Shown in pieces: positions 53,344 to 63,578 of a stretch of 64,000 bases of DNA (its first letter is position 1; every line of letters begins with the position of its first letter). Origin of the DNA: an uncultured Acetatifactor sp. (lineage in GTDB: Bacteria; Bacillota; Clostridia; Lachnospirales; Lachnospiraceae); assembly GCA_934436435.1 (NCBI GenBank), contig CAKSAN010000012.1, positions 1-64,000 on the forward strand, in the 5' to 3' direction. The notes beneath the pieces are model-generated. The model made no database searches and was not told where the DNA came from. It saw only the letters and a program-made list of their open reading frames with translations. The translations under genes and the position numbers were made by a program.

Positions 53344-53501
53344 TCTCCAGATATCTTGTGAAGTTCTGAATAGCGAGTCGGAAAGTCCATGCTTTTATTC
53401 CAATTTACAACATTCTAAATAACAGCGGGGTTCTGACCGTGGTATTCGTACTTTGTGTGGGGCATAAGTATGTCTGTTTTTGCTACTATAATTTCAGCTG
53501 T

Positions 53502-53942
53502 TTTCACACCGAACTGCGGCAGTTCTTTACGATGATCAGCTGCCGGAAGGACTGGAAACGCCTGCGCAGACTGGCGGAGTCAGAGGATTACCGGAATCTA
53601 TCTGCGGATACGGCAGAAGCGATCGCGGTAGTATTGGGATGGTCGGATCCGAAAGAGATCCAGATGAAATATGAAGAGAAAGGAAAAGGTGTAAATATGT
53701 GTAAAGCATTGGAAGACCTGCTGACAATCGAGCGGGAAAAGGGAGAAAAGCTTGGCATCGAGCAGGGAATCGAGCAGGGCATCGAGCGAGGTATTGCACA
53801 GGGCATTGAGAGAGGTATCGAGCAGAATGCTTATAATATGATCTGGAATATGCAGGAGGAAGGCATTGAACTGGACAGAATCTGCCGGATCTCAGGAAAG
53901 ACTGCGGAGGAAGTGCAGCAGATTTTAGGGAGCAAATCCTGA
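53502..53942 (+). pseudogene. Remnant of an Rpn/PD-(D/E)XK nuclease-transposase family gene (C-terminal end)
   Basis: From FHTELRQFFTMISCRKDWKR the translation matches the latter half of Rpn-type (PF12784-like) proteins, through LSADTAEAIAVVLGW to a tail of repeated GIEQGIE/GIERGIA heptads. The nuclease half (with its D/E-x-K site) that should precede it is missing: upstream only non-coding AT-rich DNA and a terminator are seen. So it is a truncated remnant, not a working nuclease. A start codon is not obvious. Confidence 0.6.
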
Positions 53943-54211
53943 CCCGGAGGATAGACGAAGCCGTAATCAGAGCCAGGAAGAATGAGGAATGGAGATCAGA
54001 ATACATGAAAGAGCTGTTACATGATGATGACGTCAGGGAAGAGGGAAGAGAAGCCGGAAGGGCAGAAGGAAGAGCAGAGGGAAGAACTCAGGAAAGAAGT
54101 TTTCTGCTGACATTGATTCCGAAAATGACGGTCGGAGGAGATGGAGATAAGATAGTACAGTTGGAGGATCCCAAGGTACTGGAAGCAATGCAGAAGAAAT
54201 ATGGAGTGTAG
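53924..54211 (+). pseudogene. Second remnant of an Rpn-type family gene
   Basis: In another frame, REQILTRRIDEAVIRARKNEE-type sequence leads to SEYMKELLHDDDVREEGRE and a GRAEGRAEGRTQERSF tail. This is again the C-terminal part of an Rpn-type protein, overlapping the end of the first remnant by about 19 bases. Without an upstream nuclease domain it cannot act. An ATG at 54005 would give 68 residues. Confidence 0.5.
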
Positions 54212-54308
54212 GAACTACCGGGGCAGAAAGACCATGGCATCGAATTTCAGGAAATATTTTATGCAAGGCGCCCAAAATTCATTTTGAATAATATATAGAA
54301 CCAGCAGG

Positions 54309-54334
54309 AACGCACCCTCACCGGTGCGTTTTTT
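54309..54334 (+). terminator. Terminator after the Rpn remnants
   Basis: AACGCACC / GGTGCGTT stem over a six-base loop, followed by TTTT. Confidence 0.7.
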
Positions 54335-54376
54335 CTCTTTTACGTACTTTTTTCCCATTTTTTTTACCGGAAACAC

Positions 54377-54407
54377 TTGACTTGTCCCTTAAGGGACGGT
54401 GTATCGT
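54377..54407 (+). promoter_or_regulatory. MerR-type promoter without a nearby merR gene
   Basis: TTGACT (54377-54382) and TATCGT (54402-54407) are 19 bases apart; the spacer holds the perfect palindrome GTCCCTTAAGGGAC (54384-54397). This has the geometry of MerR-activated promoters. The next gene downstream is the surface protein, about 300 bases away; between them I see AT-rich DNA only. Confidence 0.5.
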
Positions 54408-54711
54408 AAGGGCAAGAAACACAGAAGCCCCTCCCCTCCTAACAAAAAAAGGTAGTGTCTTTTTATTATATATTTGAGACGGTGGATATAAAAAATATAT
54501 AAAATTATATAAAAATAAAGAAATTTAGAGTAAAAATGTGTTATACTGTTCCCAAATAATGGATTTCGTGTACCCGGGAGTCTGGAGGACGGAAGATTTC
54601 GGGAGATGATCATGTTGGTGCCTGCAAGATGTGCTTTAGTAGACGGTACGAAAAGTACACGATACTAAGGTGTGGGAAAGTGTGCAGGTTACAGAAAGGT
54701 ATGGAGATTTT

Positions 54712-57700
54712 ATGAAGAAACGGGTATTGAGTCTGTTCCTGACATTTGTGCTCAGCTTTTCCATGATGCCCATGTCGGCATTTGCGGAAGGGACAGGTGC
54801 GGTGGCGGAACAGGAGGCACAGAGCAGCGGGGACACCGCCTACGTCTCCATCACCGGTGAAGACGTCAGTGGGGGAGATGCTGCCAACGAGGATGCTTCC
54901 AACAAGGATACGGCGGTGGAGGCGGCGCAGGCGCTGATCGACGCCCTGCCGGAGGAGGTCACAGCGGAGAATGCGGACGAGCTTCAGGCACAGCTGATGG
55001 CTATTGATGAGGCTTTGGCAGAACTGAGCGAGGAGCAGGCAGCAGGGCTGGATATGACGCGCTATGAGAAGATATGCGCGGCGCTGAATGCACCTGCGCT
55101 TGTGGCAGAACAGGACGGCGTGCATACAGAAGCAGACCACGCCAGTATGACAGAGTGGACAGAGACGGATTCTCTGCCCAATACGGCCGGCAGTTACTAT
55201 CTGACCCAAAATGTGAAGCTGACGGAAGCATGGGAGGTTCCCCAAGGTGACATCACCCTTTGCCTCAACGGGAAGAGCATCACGTTGGATGCGGAAGGTG
55301 CCGTTATAGACATGCAGGTTTATGGCACAATCTTCACTCTGTATGACTGCATCGGGACGGGCACCATTACCCACGGTATGAACGACGACACCAAATACCA
55401 GGGAGGCGGTGTGGCTGTATCGGACGGAACATTTAACATGTACGGCGGCACCATCATCGACAACATTAAGGGTGCGAACAATTACGGCGGTGGTGTGGCT
55501 GTGTATCGCGGGACATTTAATATGTACAACGGTAAAATCATCAACAACGCCACCTCAGATAACGGCTATGGCGGTGGTGGTGTGTATGTGTCTCGCGGAA
55601 CATTTAACATGTACGATGGCGAGATTAGCGGTAATACCGCCCTGGGCGAGGGAGGAGGAATATTGCTCGCTGACAATAGCACCTTCATCATGACGGATGG
55701 AAGCATCAGCAAAAATGTGGGGGGTGATACGAACTACGGAGGAGGTATATGTGTTTCGTACGGTAGTACCTTCACCATGAAGGGCGGCGACGTCATCGGC
55801 AACAAGTCTGGCAAAGGTGGCGGTGTGTACGTGTTAGAAGCGGAAACGACGTACGGTAAGAATACTTTCCATATGGACGGCGGCACTATCACCGGTAACA
55901 CCGCGACCACCACGGGATACCAGCCCGGAGGTGGTGTATATGTGCCATCTGACGGCATTTTCACTATGTCCGGCGCAGTAAAGATCACCGACAATACGAA
56001 CAATGGAGTCCAAAACAATATCTATCTGTTTAATAATACCATCACGATCACCGGCGCACTTGACAAGGATGCCAGCATTGGCGTGACCACACTCTCGGTG
56101 GCAAATGTGGGTAGCCCCGTGACAATTGCCAAAGGAGACGGTTATACTCTGACCGATGATGATGCAGACCGTTTTACGAGTGATAAGGGATATCATCCGG
56201 TTCTTGATGGCGATGAAGTAAAACTGTACAAGAACCCGCCGCAGAAACATCCCATCTGCGGAGAAACCTGCACTCATGGCGGAAGACACCCCGCCCTGGT
56301 CTGGGAAGGGATTACTGAGCTGGCCGATGCGACGAAGGCAGGCAATTATTATCTGATGAATTCTGTGACCCGCCCCGAAGAAACTGGGCCATTGTTTTGC
56401 AGTAATGAGGTAAATCTCTGTCTGAACGGCTGCAGCATCACGGCGGAGCATGATTCTTGTACGATTATGGTTAAAGACGGTGCTAACCTCACATTGACCG
56501 ACTGCAAAGGGGACAGCGGCACTATCACTCATGGCAGCGGTAATACGGGTTCCGGCGTAATGGTGAATAGCGGCGGCAGTTTCACCATGTACGGTGGTAC
56601 CATCTGTGGCAACACGGCTGCTGACAGCGGCAGTGGCGTAATAGTGAATGGCGGCAGCCGCTTCACTATGTATGGCGGCGCCATCACCGGGAACAATACC
56701 ACCGGCGAGGTAAGCTGCGGAGGCGTGTATGTAGCATCCAACGGCACTTTTACTGTGTCCGGCGCGGCGAAGATTCAGAAAAACTGGAGGAACGGTACAC
56801 TGCAGGATGGTGTGTATGTACAGGGCTCCGGCACGGCAAGCAATGTCGGTCTGACGCCCGACACAACGATCACTATCGTAGAGGGACTGACAGAGGAGGC
56901 CTGCATTGGCGTAAGCAAAAGGCTCCCCTTAACGAAAGCCGACAATATCAGTATGGCTGCCGGGGCGACGGAGGAACTGGACTACAAGAAGATCTTCCCG
57001 CTGGATGTGAATGATTCGTACTATAGTGTGATCCGTGACGGTGCTGGCAATCTGTCCATCCACCTTCACGAACACGGCTGGAAATATCAGCTGAGTGAAG
57101 ACGGTGCGACTGTTACCGCTGTCTGCAACGCTGCAGCTACCTGTCCCACTGACGGTGGCAACGGTGGCAGCGTGACCCTCAAGGCACCTGCAGCAGATGC
57201 ATTGACTTACGACGGCACCGCAAAAAGCGTAACACTCGATGGCAGTTTTGTCGAGGATGTGAAAACTCCCACAGAGGTGGATGTTACCTATAGGGTGAAG
57301 GATGGTGATGCGCTTGAAGGTGCACCTGTCAATGCCGGCACCTATACCGCCAGCATTACCTGCATAGGCGCAGACGACATATCTGTCACTGCCAGTGTGG
57401 AGTATACGATTGAAAAGGCCACACTTACGGCGGGCGACTTTACTGTCACTCCACCGGCCAATTTGGTGTATGATGGTGAAGCGAAATACGCAACTGTCTC
57501 ATCCACTAAGATTAACGGAAATTACATCTATGTGGAGTACGAGGATGCGAATGGTACTTTGGATCAGGCCACAAAAGCGGGTACTTACAACGTTCTGGTC
57601 ACCGCAAAAGGGGATCCGAACTATAATGAAGTTAACCAACTGCAAGATCCCGCATGGACATTCACTATCCAAAAAGCTAAGCCCGTCATTCAGTTAACGG

Positions 57701-60267
57701 CAGCCAGACAGACGCTGGTGAAGAACGGTAAAGAAGTGGACATCTCCAAGTGGGCGACTTTTAACAATAATGATAGTGATGCAAAACTGACTTATGAACT
57801 GGTTGATGCCCCCACAGACATCACGCTTACGGGTAATATGCTGAAGGCTGAAAAAGCAGACGACACCGCAACGCCTTTCCAGATCAGGGTAACTGCTGAA
57901 GCTACGGACAACTTCGAGGCACCGGATGAGAAGATTATCACCGTGATTGTGGTGAACAAGATGGGCATAGGCATTGTCTTCGAAAATATGTCGGAATCTC
58001 CCACTGTGACCTATGGAGACTCTGATTTTAGCCTGACCGCCGCCCTCACCAGGACTGTCCCCGATGACGATAATGGCACATGGAGTTGGAGCAGCAGCGA
58101 TGACAGCGTTTTGGAGATTGTCTCCGGTGCGGACACCGCAACTCCTACCATGAAGGTGAAGAAAGCGGGGGGCTCGCAGCTGATAGTGACCTATACCAGC
58201 GACACCTACAGTGGTTCCGCCGGCGTGTACATCACCGTGGCTCCGAAGGAAGTTACCGCAGATATGATTGCCGATATCCCTGCGCAGGAGTATGCCGCCA
58301 GGAACATTGAGCCTGCTCCGGAAGTCAAGGACGGCACGGTCACACTGATTTCCGGCACGGACTTTACTTACAGCTATTCCGACAATTTCAATGCCGGTAC
58401 TGCAACACTGACCATCACCGGTACGGGTAACTATACCGGAACGGCGGACAAGACTTTCACTATTTCGCCAAAGTCTATCAACGGTGCAGTCATTGAACTG
58501 GAGGCTGACAGTTTTGCATATACCGGCACGGAGCAGATGGTGAACATTGCCTCCGTAAAGCTGGAGGGATGGTCTGCCGCAATCACCTACAAGATTGTGG
58601 GCGGCGCCAAGGCGACCAATGCCAATGACAGCATTACCCTGACCATCAGTGGCAGGGGCAATTACACCGGAACGGCGACAACGACCTGGAAGATCACCCG
58701 GATCGATCCCAAACCGGCAGATTTCGATGTGACTCCCGGTCTTCCTGCGGCACTGACCTATGACGGAAGTGCCAGAACCGTGAATGTTAAGGAAAAGGAC
58801 GGCATCAACGGCATGGGCAATGTCACCGTGAAGTACAACGGCAGCATCCAGGCTCCCATGAATGCGGGCAGCTATGTTGTGACCTTTGATGTGGACGGCG
58901 GTATTAACTATAATGCCAGAACCGGCCTGGAAGCCGGAACGCTGACTATCAATAAGGCTGCGGCTCCTACGCTGGCAGACAGGAAGGTAAATTGTAAGTA
59001 CACGCTGACCGGCGGGAAGACCGTGGATCTGGCAGACCTTGTGGCAGGCGCAACGGGCTATACACTCGGTGAGACCGTCGGCAACACGGGGATCATCTCC
59101 GATGCTTCCGTGGATGCCACAGGTACGTTGAAGTACACACTGACCGGTAAGGGCAGCATAGGCGATACCGTGACTCTGCCGGTGACCATCACCTCCGTTA
59201 ACTACGAAGATGCCACTGTCAATGTGGTCATCACCATGGCGGCAAAGGATGATCAGGCACCCTTAAGCATCACGGGCGACAACACCGTGGTCTACGGCAA
59301 GATGCTGACACTGGGCACTATCGGCGGTTCCGGCACGGGTAAAGTGACCTACAGCATTGACGAAGCAAACAGCACCGGCAAGGCTGTAATTGAGGGCAAT
59401 ATCCTGACCCCGGTCAAGGTCGGCTCCATCACCGTCAAAGCCACCAAGGCAGAGGATGCCGATTACTATGAAGCAACCAGTGCAGCCTTTGTGATCACCA
59501 TCACCCAGGCCACTCCTACCGGTGAACCGAAGTACACTGTGGTCACCGCTGACGGTAAGACCCTGGCGGATGCGGGACTGACACTGACAGGCAGTACCCT
59601 GAATCCTGCGGTGGGTACTCTGGAGTGGATAGATGACGCAGGCAATGTGTTGCCGAATGATACGAAGGTTGAGGTTAACAAGAACTACAAGTGGCGTTTC
59701 GTGCCCGCGGATGACAACTACACCGCCCTGACCGGTGAGATTACTCTGTATCCGGTATACTGGATCATGGATGGTGCGGACGGTTCCTGGAACCAGAGTA
59801 CGGACGGAAGCGGAAGTCTTAGTATCAGGGGAAACGGTGCATTTTCCAAGTTCGTGGATGTAAAGGTGGATGGAAATGTTGTCGATCCCATGAATTACAC
59901 CGCAAGAGAGGGATCCACGATCATCGAATTACATGCGGATTACCTGAAGACTCTGTCCGAAGGCTCCCATACCTTTGAGATCGCCTGGACGGACGGCACC
60001 GCAAGCACCGGCTTTACGGTGGCAAAGAACACCTCCGGCAACGATGATACCGGCAACAACGGTAATGACGACAGCAATAAGGACAGCAGCAACGACAGCA
60101 GTAACAATAACAGCGGCAGCAACAACACCGCAGGCAGCGGTGACAACACTGCCCAGACCCTGACCGGCTCTCCCAACACCGGAGATGCTTCCGGCCTGTG
60201 GATCCTCCTCTTCGCAGTATCCGCCGCAGGACTGGCGGTCATGCTGGTAAGAAGGAAGAAACAATAA
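54712..60267 (+). CDS. Large cell-surface protein: beta-helix domains, YDG/MBG-like repeats, SPNTG sorting signal
   Basis: 1851 residues. Signal peptide 1-24 ending AFA. Two right-handed beta-helix regions (roughly 145-510 and 515-745) made of GTF-MYGGTI-type rungs, GGGVYV repeats and NG-C-I loops. From about 840 to 1500 come repeated beta domains of the YDG/MBG type, with motifs LTYDGTAKSVTL, NAGTYTASI, YTGTADKTFTIS. A serine/asparagine/glycine linker follows. The end is GSPNTGD, a hydrophobic helix and RRKKQ, a sortase anchor signal (class variant of LPxTG). No sortase gene is in the window. It is probably an adhesin or polysaccharide-associated surface protein. The ATG at 54712 is chosen because the signal peptide begins there. 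Confidence 0.85.
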   Translation: MKKRVLSLFLTFVLSFSMMPMSAFAEGTGAVAEQEAQSSGDTAYVSITGEDVSGGDAANEDASNKDTAVEAAQALIDALPEEVTAENADELQAQLMAIDEALAELSEEQAAGLDMTRYEKICAALNAPALVAEQDGVHTEADHASMTEWTETDSLPNTAGSYYLTQNVKLTEAWEVPQGDITLCLNGKSITLDAEGAVIDMQVYGTIFTLYDCIGTGTITHGMNDDTKYQGGGVAVSDGTFNMYGGTIIDNIKGANNYGGGVAVYRGTFNMYNGKIINNATSDNGYGGGGVYVSRGTFNMYDGEISGNTALGEGGGILLADNSTFIMTDGSISKNVGGDTNYGGGICVSYGSTFTMKGGDVIGNKSGKGGGVYVLEAETTYGKNTFHMDGGTITGNTATTTGYQPGGGVYVPSDGIFTMSGAVKITDNTNNGVQNNIYLFNNTITITGALDKDASIGVTTLSVANVGSPVTIAKGDGYTLTDDDADRFTSDKGYHPVLDGDEVKLYKNPPQKHPICGETCTHGGRHPALVWEGITELADATKAGNYYLMNSVTRPEETGPLFCSNEVNLCLNGCSITAEHDSCTIMVKDGANLTLTDCKGDSGTITHGSGNTGSGVMVNSGGSFTMYGGTICGNTAADSGSGVIVNGGSRFTMYGGAITGNNTTGEVSCGGVYVASNGTFTVSGAAKIQKNWRNGTLQDGVYVQGSGTASNVGLTPDTTITIVEGLTEEACIGVSKRLPLTKADNISMAAGATEELDYKKIFPLDVNDSYYSVIRDGAGNLSIHLHEHGWKYQLSEDGATVTAVCNAAATCPTDGGNGGSVTLKAPAADALTYDGTAKSVTLDGSFVEDVKTPTEVDVTYRVKDGDALEGAPVNAGTYTASITCIGADDISVTASVEYTIEKATLTAGDFTVTPPANLVYDGEAKYATVSSTKINGNYIYVEYEDANGTLDQATKAGTYNVLVTAKGDPNYNEVNQLQDPAWTFTIQKAKPVIQLTAARQTLVKNGKEVDISKWATFNNNDSDAKLTYELVDAPTDITLTGNMLKAEKADDTATPFQIRVTAEATDNFEAPDEKIITVIVVNKMGIGIVFENMSESPTVTYGDSDFSLTAALTRTVPDDDNGTWSWSSSDDSVLEIVSGADTATPTMKVKKAGGSQLIVTYTSDTYSGSAGVYITVAPKEVTADMIADIPAQEYAARNIEPAPEVKDGTVTLISGTDFTYSYSDNFNAGTATLTITGTGNYTGTADKTFTISPKSINGAVIELEADSFAYTGTEQMVNIASVKLEGWSAAITYKIVGGAKATNANDSITLTISGRGNYTGTATTTWKITRIDPKPADFDVTPGLPAALTYDGSARTVNVKEKDGINGMGNVTVKYNGSIQAPMNAGSYVVTFDVDGGINYNARTGLEAGTLTINKAAAPTLADRKVNCKYTLTGGKTVDLADLVAGATGYTLGETVGNTGIISDASVDATGTLKYTLTGKGSIGDTVTLPVTITSVNYEDATVNVVITMAAKDDQAPLSITGDNTVVYGKMLTLGTIGGSGTGKVTYSIDEANSTGKAVIEGNILTPVKVGSITVKATKAEDADYYEATSAAFVITITQATPTGEPKYTVVTADGKTLADAGLTLTGSTLNPAVGTLEWIDDAGNVLPNDTKVEVNKNYKWRFVPADDNYTALTGEITLYPVYWIMDGADGSWNQSTDGSGSLSIRGNGAFSKFVDVKVDGNVVDPMNYTAREGSTIIELHADYLKTLSEGSHTFEIAWTDGTASTGFTVAKNTSGNDDTGNNGNDDSNKDSSNDSSNNNSGSNNTAGSGDNTAQTLTGSPNTGDASGLWILLFAVSAAGLAVMLVRRKKQ

Positions 60268-60280
60268 TTTCGCATTAGAA

Positions 60281-60319
60281 GCCCCGCCGCAGGGACAAAA
60301 CCCTGCGGCGGGGCTTTTT
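60281..60319 (+). terminator. Strong terminator after the surface protein
   Basis: A 14-base perfect stem GCCCCGCCGCAGGG / CCCTGCGGCGGGGC over a six-base loop, then TTTTT. Confidence 0.9.
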
Positions 60320-60497
60320 CGCGTTCTCCGTGGTAATAGAACTTGTGATGTTAGATGTAGAAAATTTAATGAATGTGTAGAGAAGTGTAAAAATAATAAA
60401 AATATTCACGCATTATAATGCGAAATTTGTGCAAAAAATGTTTGATTTTTTACACGAATTTAAATTATGCTATATTCAGAACCTTTAGGGAGGATGG

Positions 60498-61796
60498 ATG
60501 ATGTATAGAAAGATTATGGACTTCTTAGAAGCGTGGAAAGAAAGTGAACATCGCAAACCCCTTATTTTACAAGGGGCAAGCCAGGTGGGAAAAACCTATT
60601 CCATTTTGGAGTTCGGACGTACCCACTATGAGAATGTGGCATACTTCAATTTTGAAACGGATCCTAAATTGAATGAAACTTTTGAAGAAAACATCAGTCC
60701 TGATTATCTGATACCAATTTTGTCTCACATTGCGGGGCTGACGATCGTAAAAGAAAAAACGTTGATTGTATTTGATGAGGTGCAGCTTTGCGAAAGGGCT
60801 CTGACTTCGCTGAAATATTTTAACGAGAGTGCTCCAGACTATCATATCATCGTTGCGGGCAGCCTGCTGGGGGTGGCTGTCAACAGGGAAAAGTTCTCGT
60901 TCCCTGTGGGCAAGGTGGATATGAAAACCCTGTATCCCATGGATATGGAGGAATTTATGATCGCTATGGGTGAGGAAGATCTTGTGAAGCAGATCAAAAG
61001 GTGCTTTGATACAGATCAGCCGATGCCGGCGGCACTCCACGATGCGGCTATGCAGCTTTACCTGCAGTATCTTGTGGTAGGCGGGATGCCGGAGTGTGTG
61101 ATGCAGTTTGCCCAGACAAGGGATTATATCCTGATCCGTCATATACAGGATACCATTCTTGCAAGCTATCTCAACGACATGAGTAAGTACAACAACCTGA
61201 ATGAAATCAAGAAGACCAGGCTTGCCTATGACAATATTACCGTTCAGCTTTCGAAGAAAAATACCCGTTTTCAGTATAAGCTGATGAAAAAGGGTGGGCG
61301 GGCGTCTGAATTTGAGAATGCCATAGAATGGCTCTGTCTGTCCGGAATCGTATCACAGGTCTATAAGGTGGAGCAGATCAAAAAGCCTTTGGAAAATTAT
61401 CGTGATATCGACGCTTTCAAGATATATGTTTCGGATTTGGGACTGCTTTGCGCCAAGAAGGATCTGGCTGCCAATGATATTCTGTATATGGTTGAGGAAT
61501 TGAACGATTTTAAGGGCGGTATGACGGAAAATTATGTCAATGTGCAGCTCTCCATCAATGGTTACAATACTTACTATTGGGAGTCCGAGCGTGGCGCTGA
61601 GATAGATTTTGTCATTCAGCGTGACGGGCAGCTGATCCCGATTGAAGTGAAATCTGCAGACAACACCAGAGCAAAGAGTTTAAAGGTCTACATGGATACC
61701 TATAAGCCTGCTTATGCCATCAAACTCTCTGCAAAAAATTTTGCATTTGAAGACAACAAAAAGATAGTGCCGCTTTATGCAGCGTTTTGCATCTAA
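60498..61796 (+). CDS. ATP-binding protein (AAA_14 with DUF4143)
   Basis: 432 residues. AAA part about 1-170 with Walker A LQGASQVGKT and Walker B LIVFDEVQ, then DUF4143 at about 200-370, with the nuclease-like end 'GAEIDFVIQRDGQLIPIEVK' (D-x-x-x-x, I-E-V-K), an E-x-K pattern. Such proteins are common, self-contained and of unknown role, possibly mobile or defence related. GGGAGG precedes an ATGATG start; either could be used. Confidence 0.8.
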   Translation: MMYRKIMDFLEAWKESEHRKPLILQGASQVGKTYSILEFGRTHYENVAYFNFETDPKLNETFEENISPDYLIPILSHIAGLTIVKEKTLIVFDEVQLCERALTSLKYFNESAPDYHIIVAGSLLGVAVNREKFSFPVGKVDMKTLYPMDMEEFMIAMGEEDLVKQIKRCFDTDQPMPAALHDAAMQLYLQYLVVGGMPECVMQFAQTRDYILIRHIQDTILASYLNDMSKYNNLNEIKKTRLAYDNITVQLSKKNTRFQYKLMKKGGRASEFENAIEWLCLSGIVSQVYKVEQIKKPLENYRDIDAFKIYVSDLGLLCAKKDLAANDILYMVEELNDFKGGMTENYVNVQLSINGYNTYYWESERGAEIDFVIQRDGQLIPIEVKSADNTRAKSLKVYMDTYKPAYAIKLSAKNFAFEDNKKIVPLYAAFCI

Positions 61797-61820
61797 TATA
61801 CGGCGGGCACAGAACCATAG

Positions 61821-61845
61821 GCCGCCAGCGGCGGGGCTTTTTGCA
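61821..61845 (+). terminator. Terminator after the AAA/DUF4143 gene
   Basis: GCCGCC / GGCGG stem on an AGC loop, followed by GGCTTTTT. Confidence 0.55.
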
Positions 61846-61880
61846 ACTTTCACACGCTACAGCGATAGCAAACTAATTTG

Positions 61881-61909
61881 TTGACGGCGTGACGGTTCTT
61901 GTATATAAT
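61881..61909 (+). promoter_or_regulatory. putP promoter
   Basis: TTGACG (61881-61886), 17 bases, TATAAT (61904-61909), 46 bases before the start. Confidence 0.7.
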
Positions 61910-61955
61910 AAAGCGTATCAATGTATACAATTAAACTACTTATGAGGAGGCTATT

Positions 61956-63491
61956 ATGACAGGAAATACACTGGGCTGGGTAATTGTGGCATTCGTGCTG
62001 TATTTACTCTTGATGATCGTCATCGGAGCGTTATGCGCAAAAGGAAATAACAACTCCGAAGATTACTTTTTGGGAGGCAGAAAGCTGAATGGCTTTGTGG
62101 CTGCACTGTCCGCACAGGCATCGGATATGAGTGGATGGCTGCTGATGGGACTGCCGGGAGCTATTTATCTGACCGGTGTCGGCGGTGACGGATGGATCGC
62201 CATCGGCCTGTTTATCGGAACGACCCTGAACTGGCTGTTCATTGCCACGAAGCTGCGCAGATATACGATCCGCGCCAACAACTCCGTGACGCTGCCCACC
62301 TATTTTGAGAACCGTTTCCATGATGAGAAGAAGGTATTGATGACCGTTTCTTCGGTTACCATTGTAGTATTTTTCCTGGTATATTGTGCATCCGCACTTT
62401 CTGCCGGCGGTCAGCTGTTTGAATCCGTGTTCAACATTGATTATCATGTGGCTCTGACCATCGGTGCACTGGTAGTACTGGTATATACGTTCCTGGGTGG
62501 TTTCATGGCCGTGTGTGTAACGGACTTTGTCCAGGGTATGATGATGCTGGTGGCGATCCTGGCGGTGCCTCTGTTCGCATACTATTTTATGACAGAGAGC
62601 GGAACCACTGTGGCGGCAGGACTGGCAGCCAGCGGTGCCGACAGCGCCAACTTCCTGAACCTGATGAAGAACGGTGACGGCAGTAACAATATTATCAGCG
62701 TGATCTCCGGTCTCGGCTGGGGACTGGGATATTTCGGTATGCCCCACATTTTGGTAAGATTTATGGCAGTCCGGGATGAAAAAGAGATGACAAAATCCAA
62801 AGCAACCGCCATCAGCTGGGTAGCACTTTCCTTAAGCTTCGCAGCGTTCATCGGTGTGCTGGGCAGAGCTTATCTGCCGGAACTGTTAAACGGCGGCAAT
62901 GAGAAAGTATTTATCGAGATGATCAAGAAGGTATTTACGGTGGAGATTCCCGCTCCTTTCGTTGCGGGACTGTTCCTCTGCGGTATTCTGGCAGCGATCA
63001 TGTCCACCGCGGATTCCCAACTATTAGTCAGTGCATCCAGCGTGGCGGAAGACATCTTCAAGGGGCTGCTCAAAAAGGATGCAGATGACAAGACGGTTAT
63101 GAATGTGAGCCGTGTCACAGTACTGGTAGTAGCTGTGCTGGCTTACATCATCGCATGGAATCCGAACAACACCGTCATGGGACTGGTATCCAACGCGTGG
63201 GCAGGTTTAGGTGCCGCTTTCGGACCGTTGGTAGTGATGTCCTTATATTGGAAGAGAACCAACTTCTCCGGAGCGGTAGCCGGAATTGTCACCGGAGCCC
63301 TAGCTGTTGTCATCTGGGATTACATCCCTCTCGTGGGCGGGCAGACCCTGGGCAAAGCTACCGGATTGTATTCTCTGGTAGTAGGCTTCGGGCTGGGACT
63401 TATCGCTATCATTGCAGTCAGTCTCGCCACCAAGGCTCCCTCGGAGGAAATTCTGCAGGAGTTCGAGGATGTGAAGGCCAACAGACTGTAG
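61956..63491 (+). CDS. putP: Sodium/proline symporter PutP
   Basis: 511 residues, 13 predicted helices, the usual size for the SSS family. Marker sequences include DYFLGGRKLNGFVAALSAQASDMSGWLLMGLPGA (with Asp and Ser near the Na+ site), 'GLGWGLGYFGMPHILVRFMA' and 'GILAAIMSTADSQLLVSASS' (the Na+/proline site). It imports proline with sodium. AGGAGG precedes the ATG. A strong terminator follows at 63526. No proline catabolic gene is nearby. Confidence 0.9.
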   Translation: MTGNTLGWVIVAFVLYLLLMIVIGALCAKGNNNSEDYFLGGRKLNGFVAALSAQASDMSGWLLMGLPGAIYLTGVGGDGWIAIGLFIGTTLNWLFIATKLRRYTIRANNSVTLPTYFENRFHDEKKVLMTVSSVTIVVFFLVYCASALSAGGQLFESVFNIDYHVALTIGALVVLVYTFLGGFMAVCVTDFVQGMMMLVAILAVPLFAYYFMTESGTTVAAGLAASGADSANFLNLMKNGDGSNNIISVISGLGWGLGYFGMPHILVRFMAVRDEKEMTKSKATAISWVALSLSFAAFIGVLGRAYLPELLNGGNEKVFIEMIKKVFTVEIPAPFVAGLFLCGILAAIMSTADSQLLVSASSVAEDIFKGLLKKDADDKTVMNVSRVTVLVVAVLAYIIAWNPNNTVMGLVSNAWAGLGAAFGPLVVMSLYWKRTNFSGAVAGIVTGALAVVIWDYIPLVGGQTLGKATGLYSLVVGFGLGLIAIIAVSLATKAPSEEILQEFEDVKANRL

Positions 63492-63525
63492 CAGATCGTT
63501 GGTAAAGTAAATATTGACGGGCAGA

Positions 63526-63566
63526 ATACTGACGGGCGGTGAAATATCTGCCCGTCAGTATTTTTA
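63526..63566 (+). terminator. putP terminator
   Basis: A 12-base stem ATACTGACGGGC / GCCCGTCAGTAT over a loop of about 12, followed by TTTTTATG. Confidence 0.8.
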
Positions 63567-63578
63567 TGTATTTGTGTT

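Noticed and set aside
54389..54613. Minus-strand small open frame before the surface-protein gene
   Set aside because: Low-complexity AT-rich sequence with no ribosome site or known motif.
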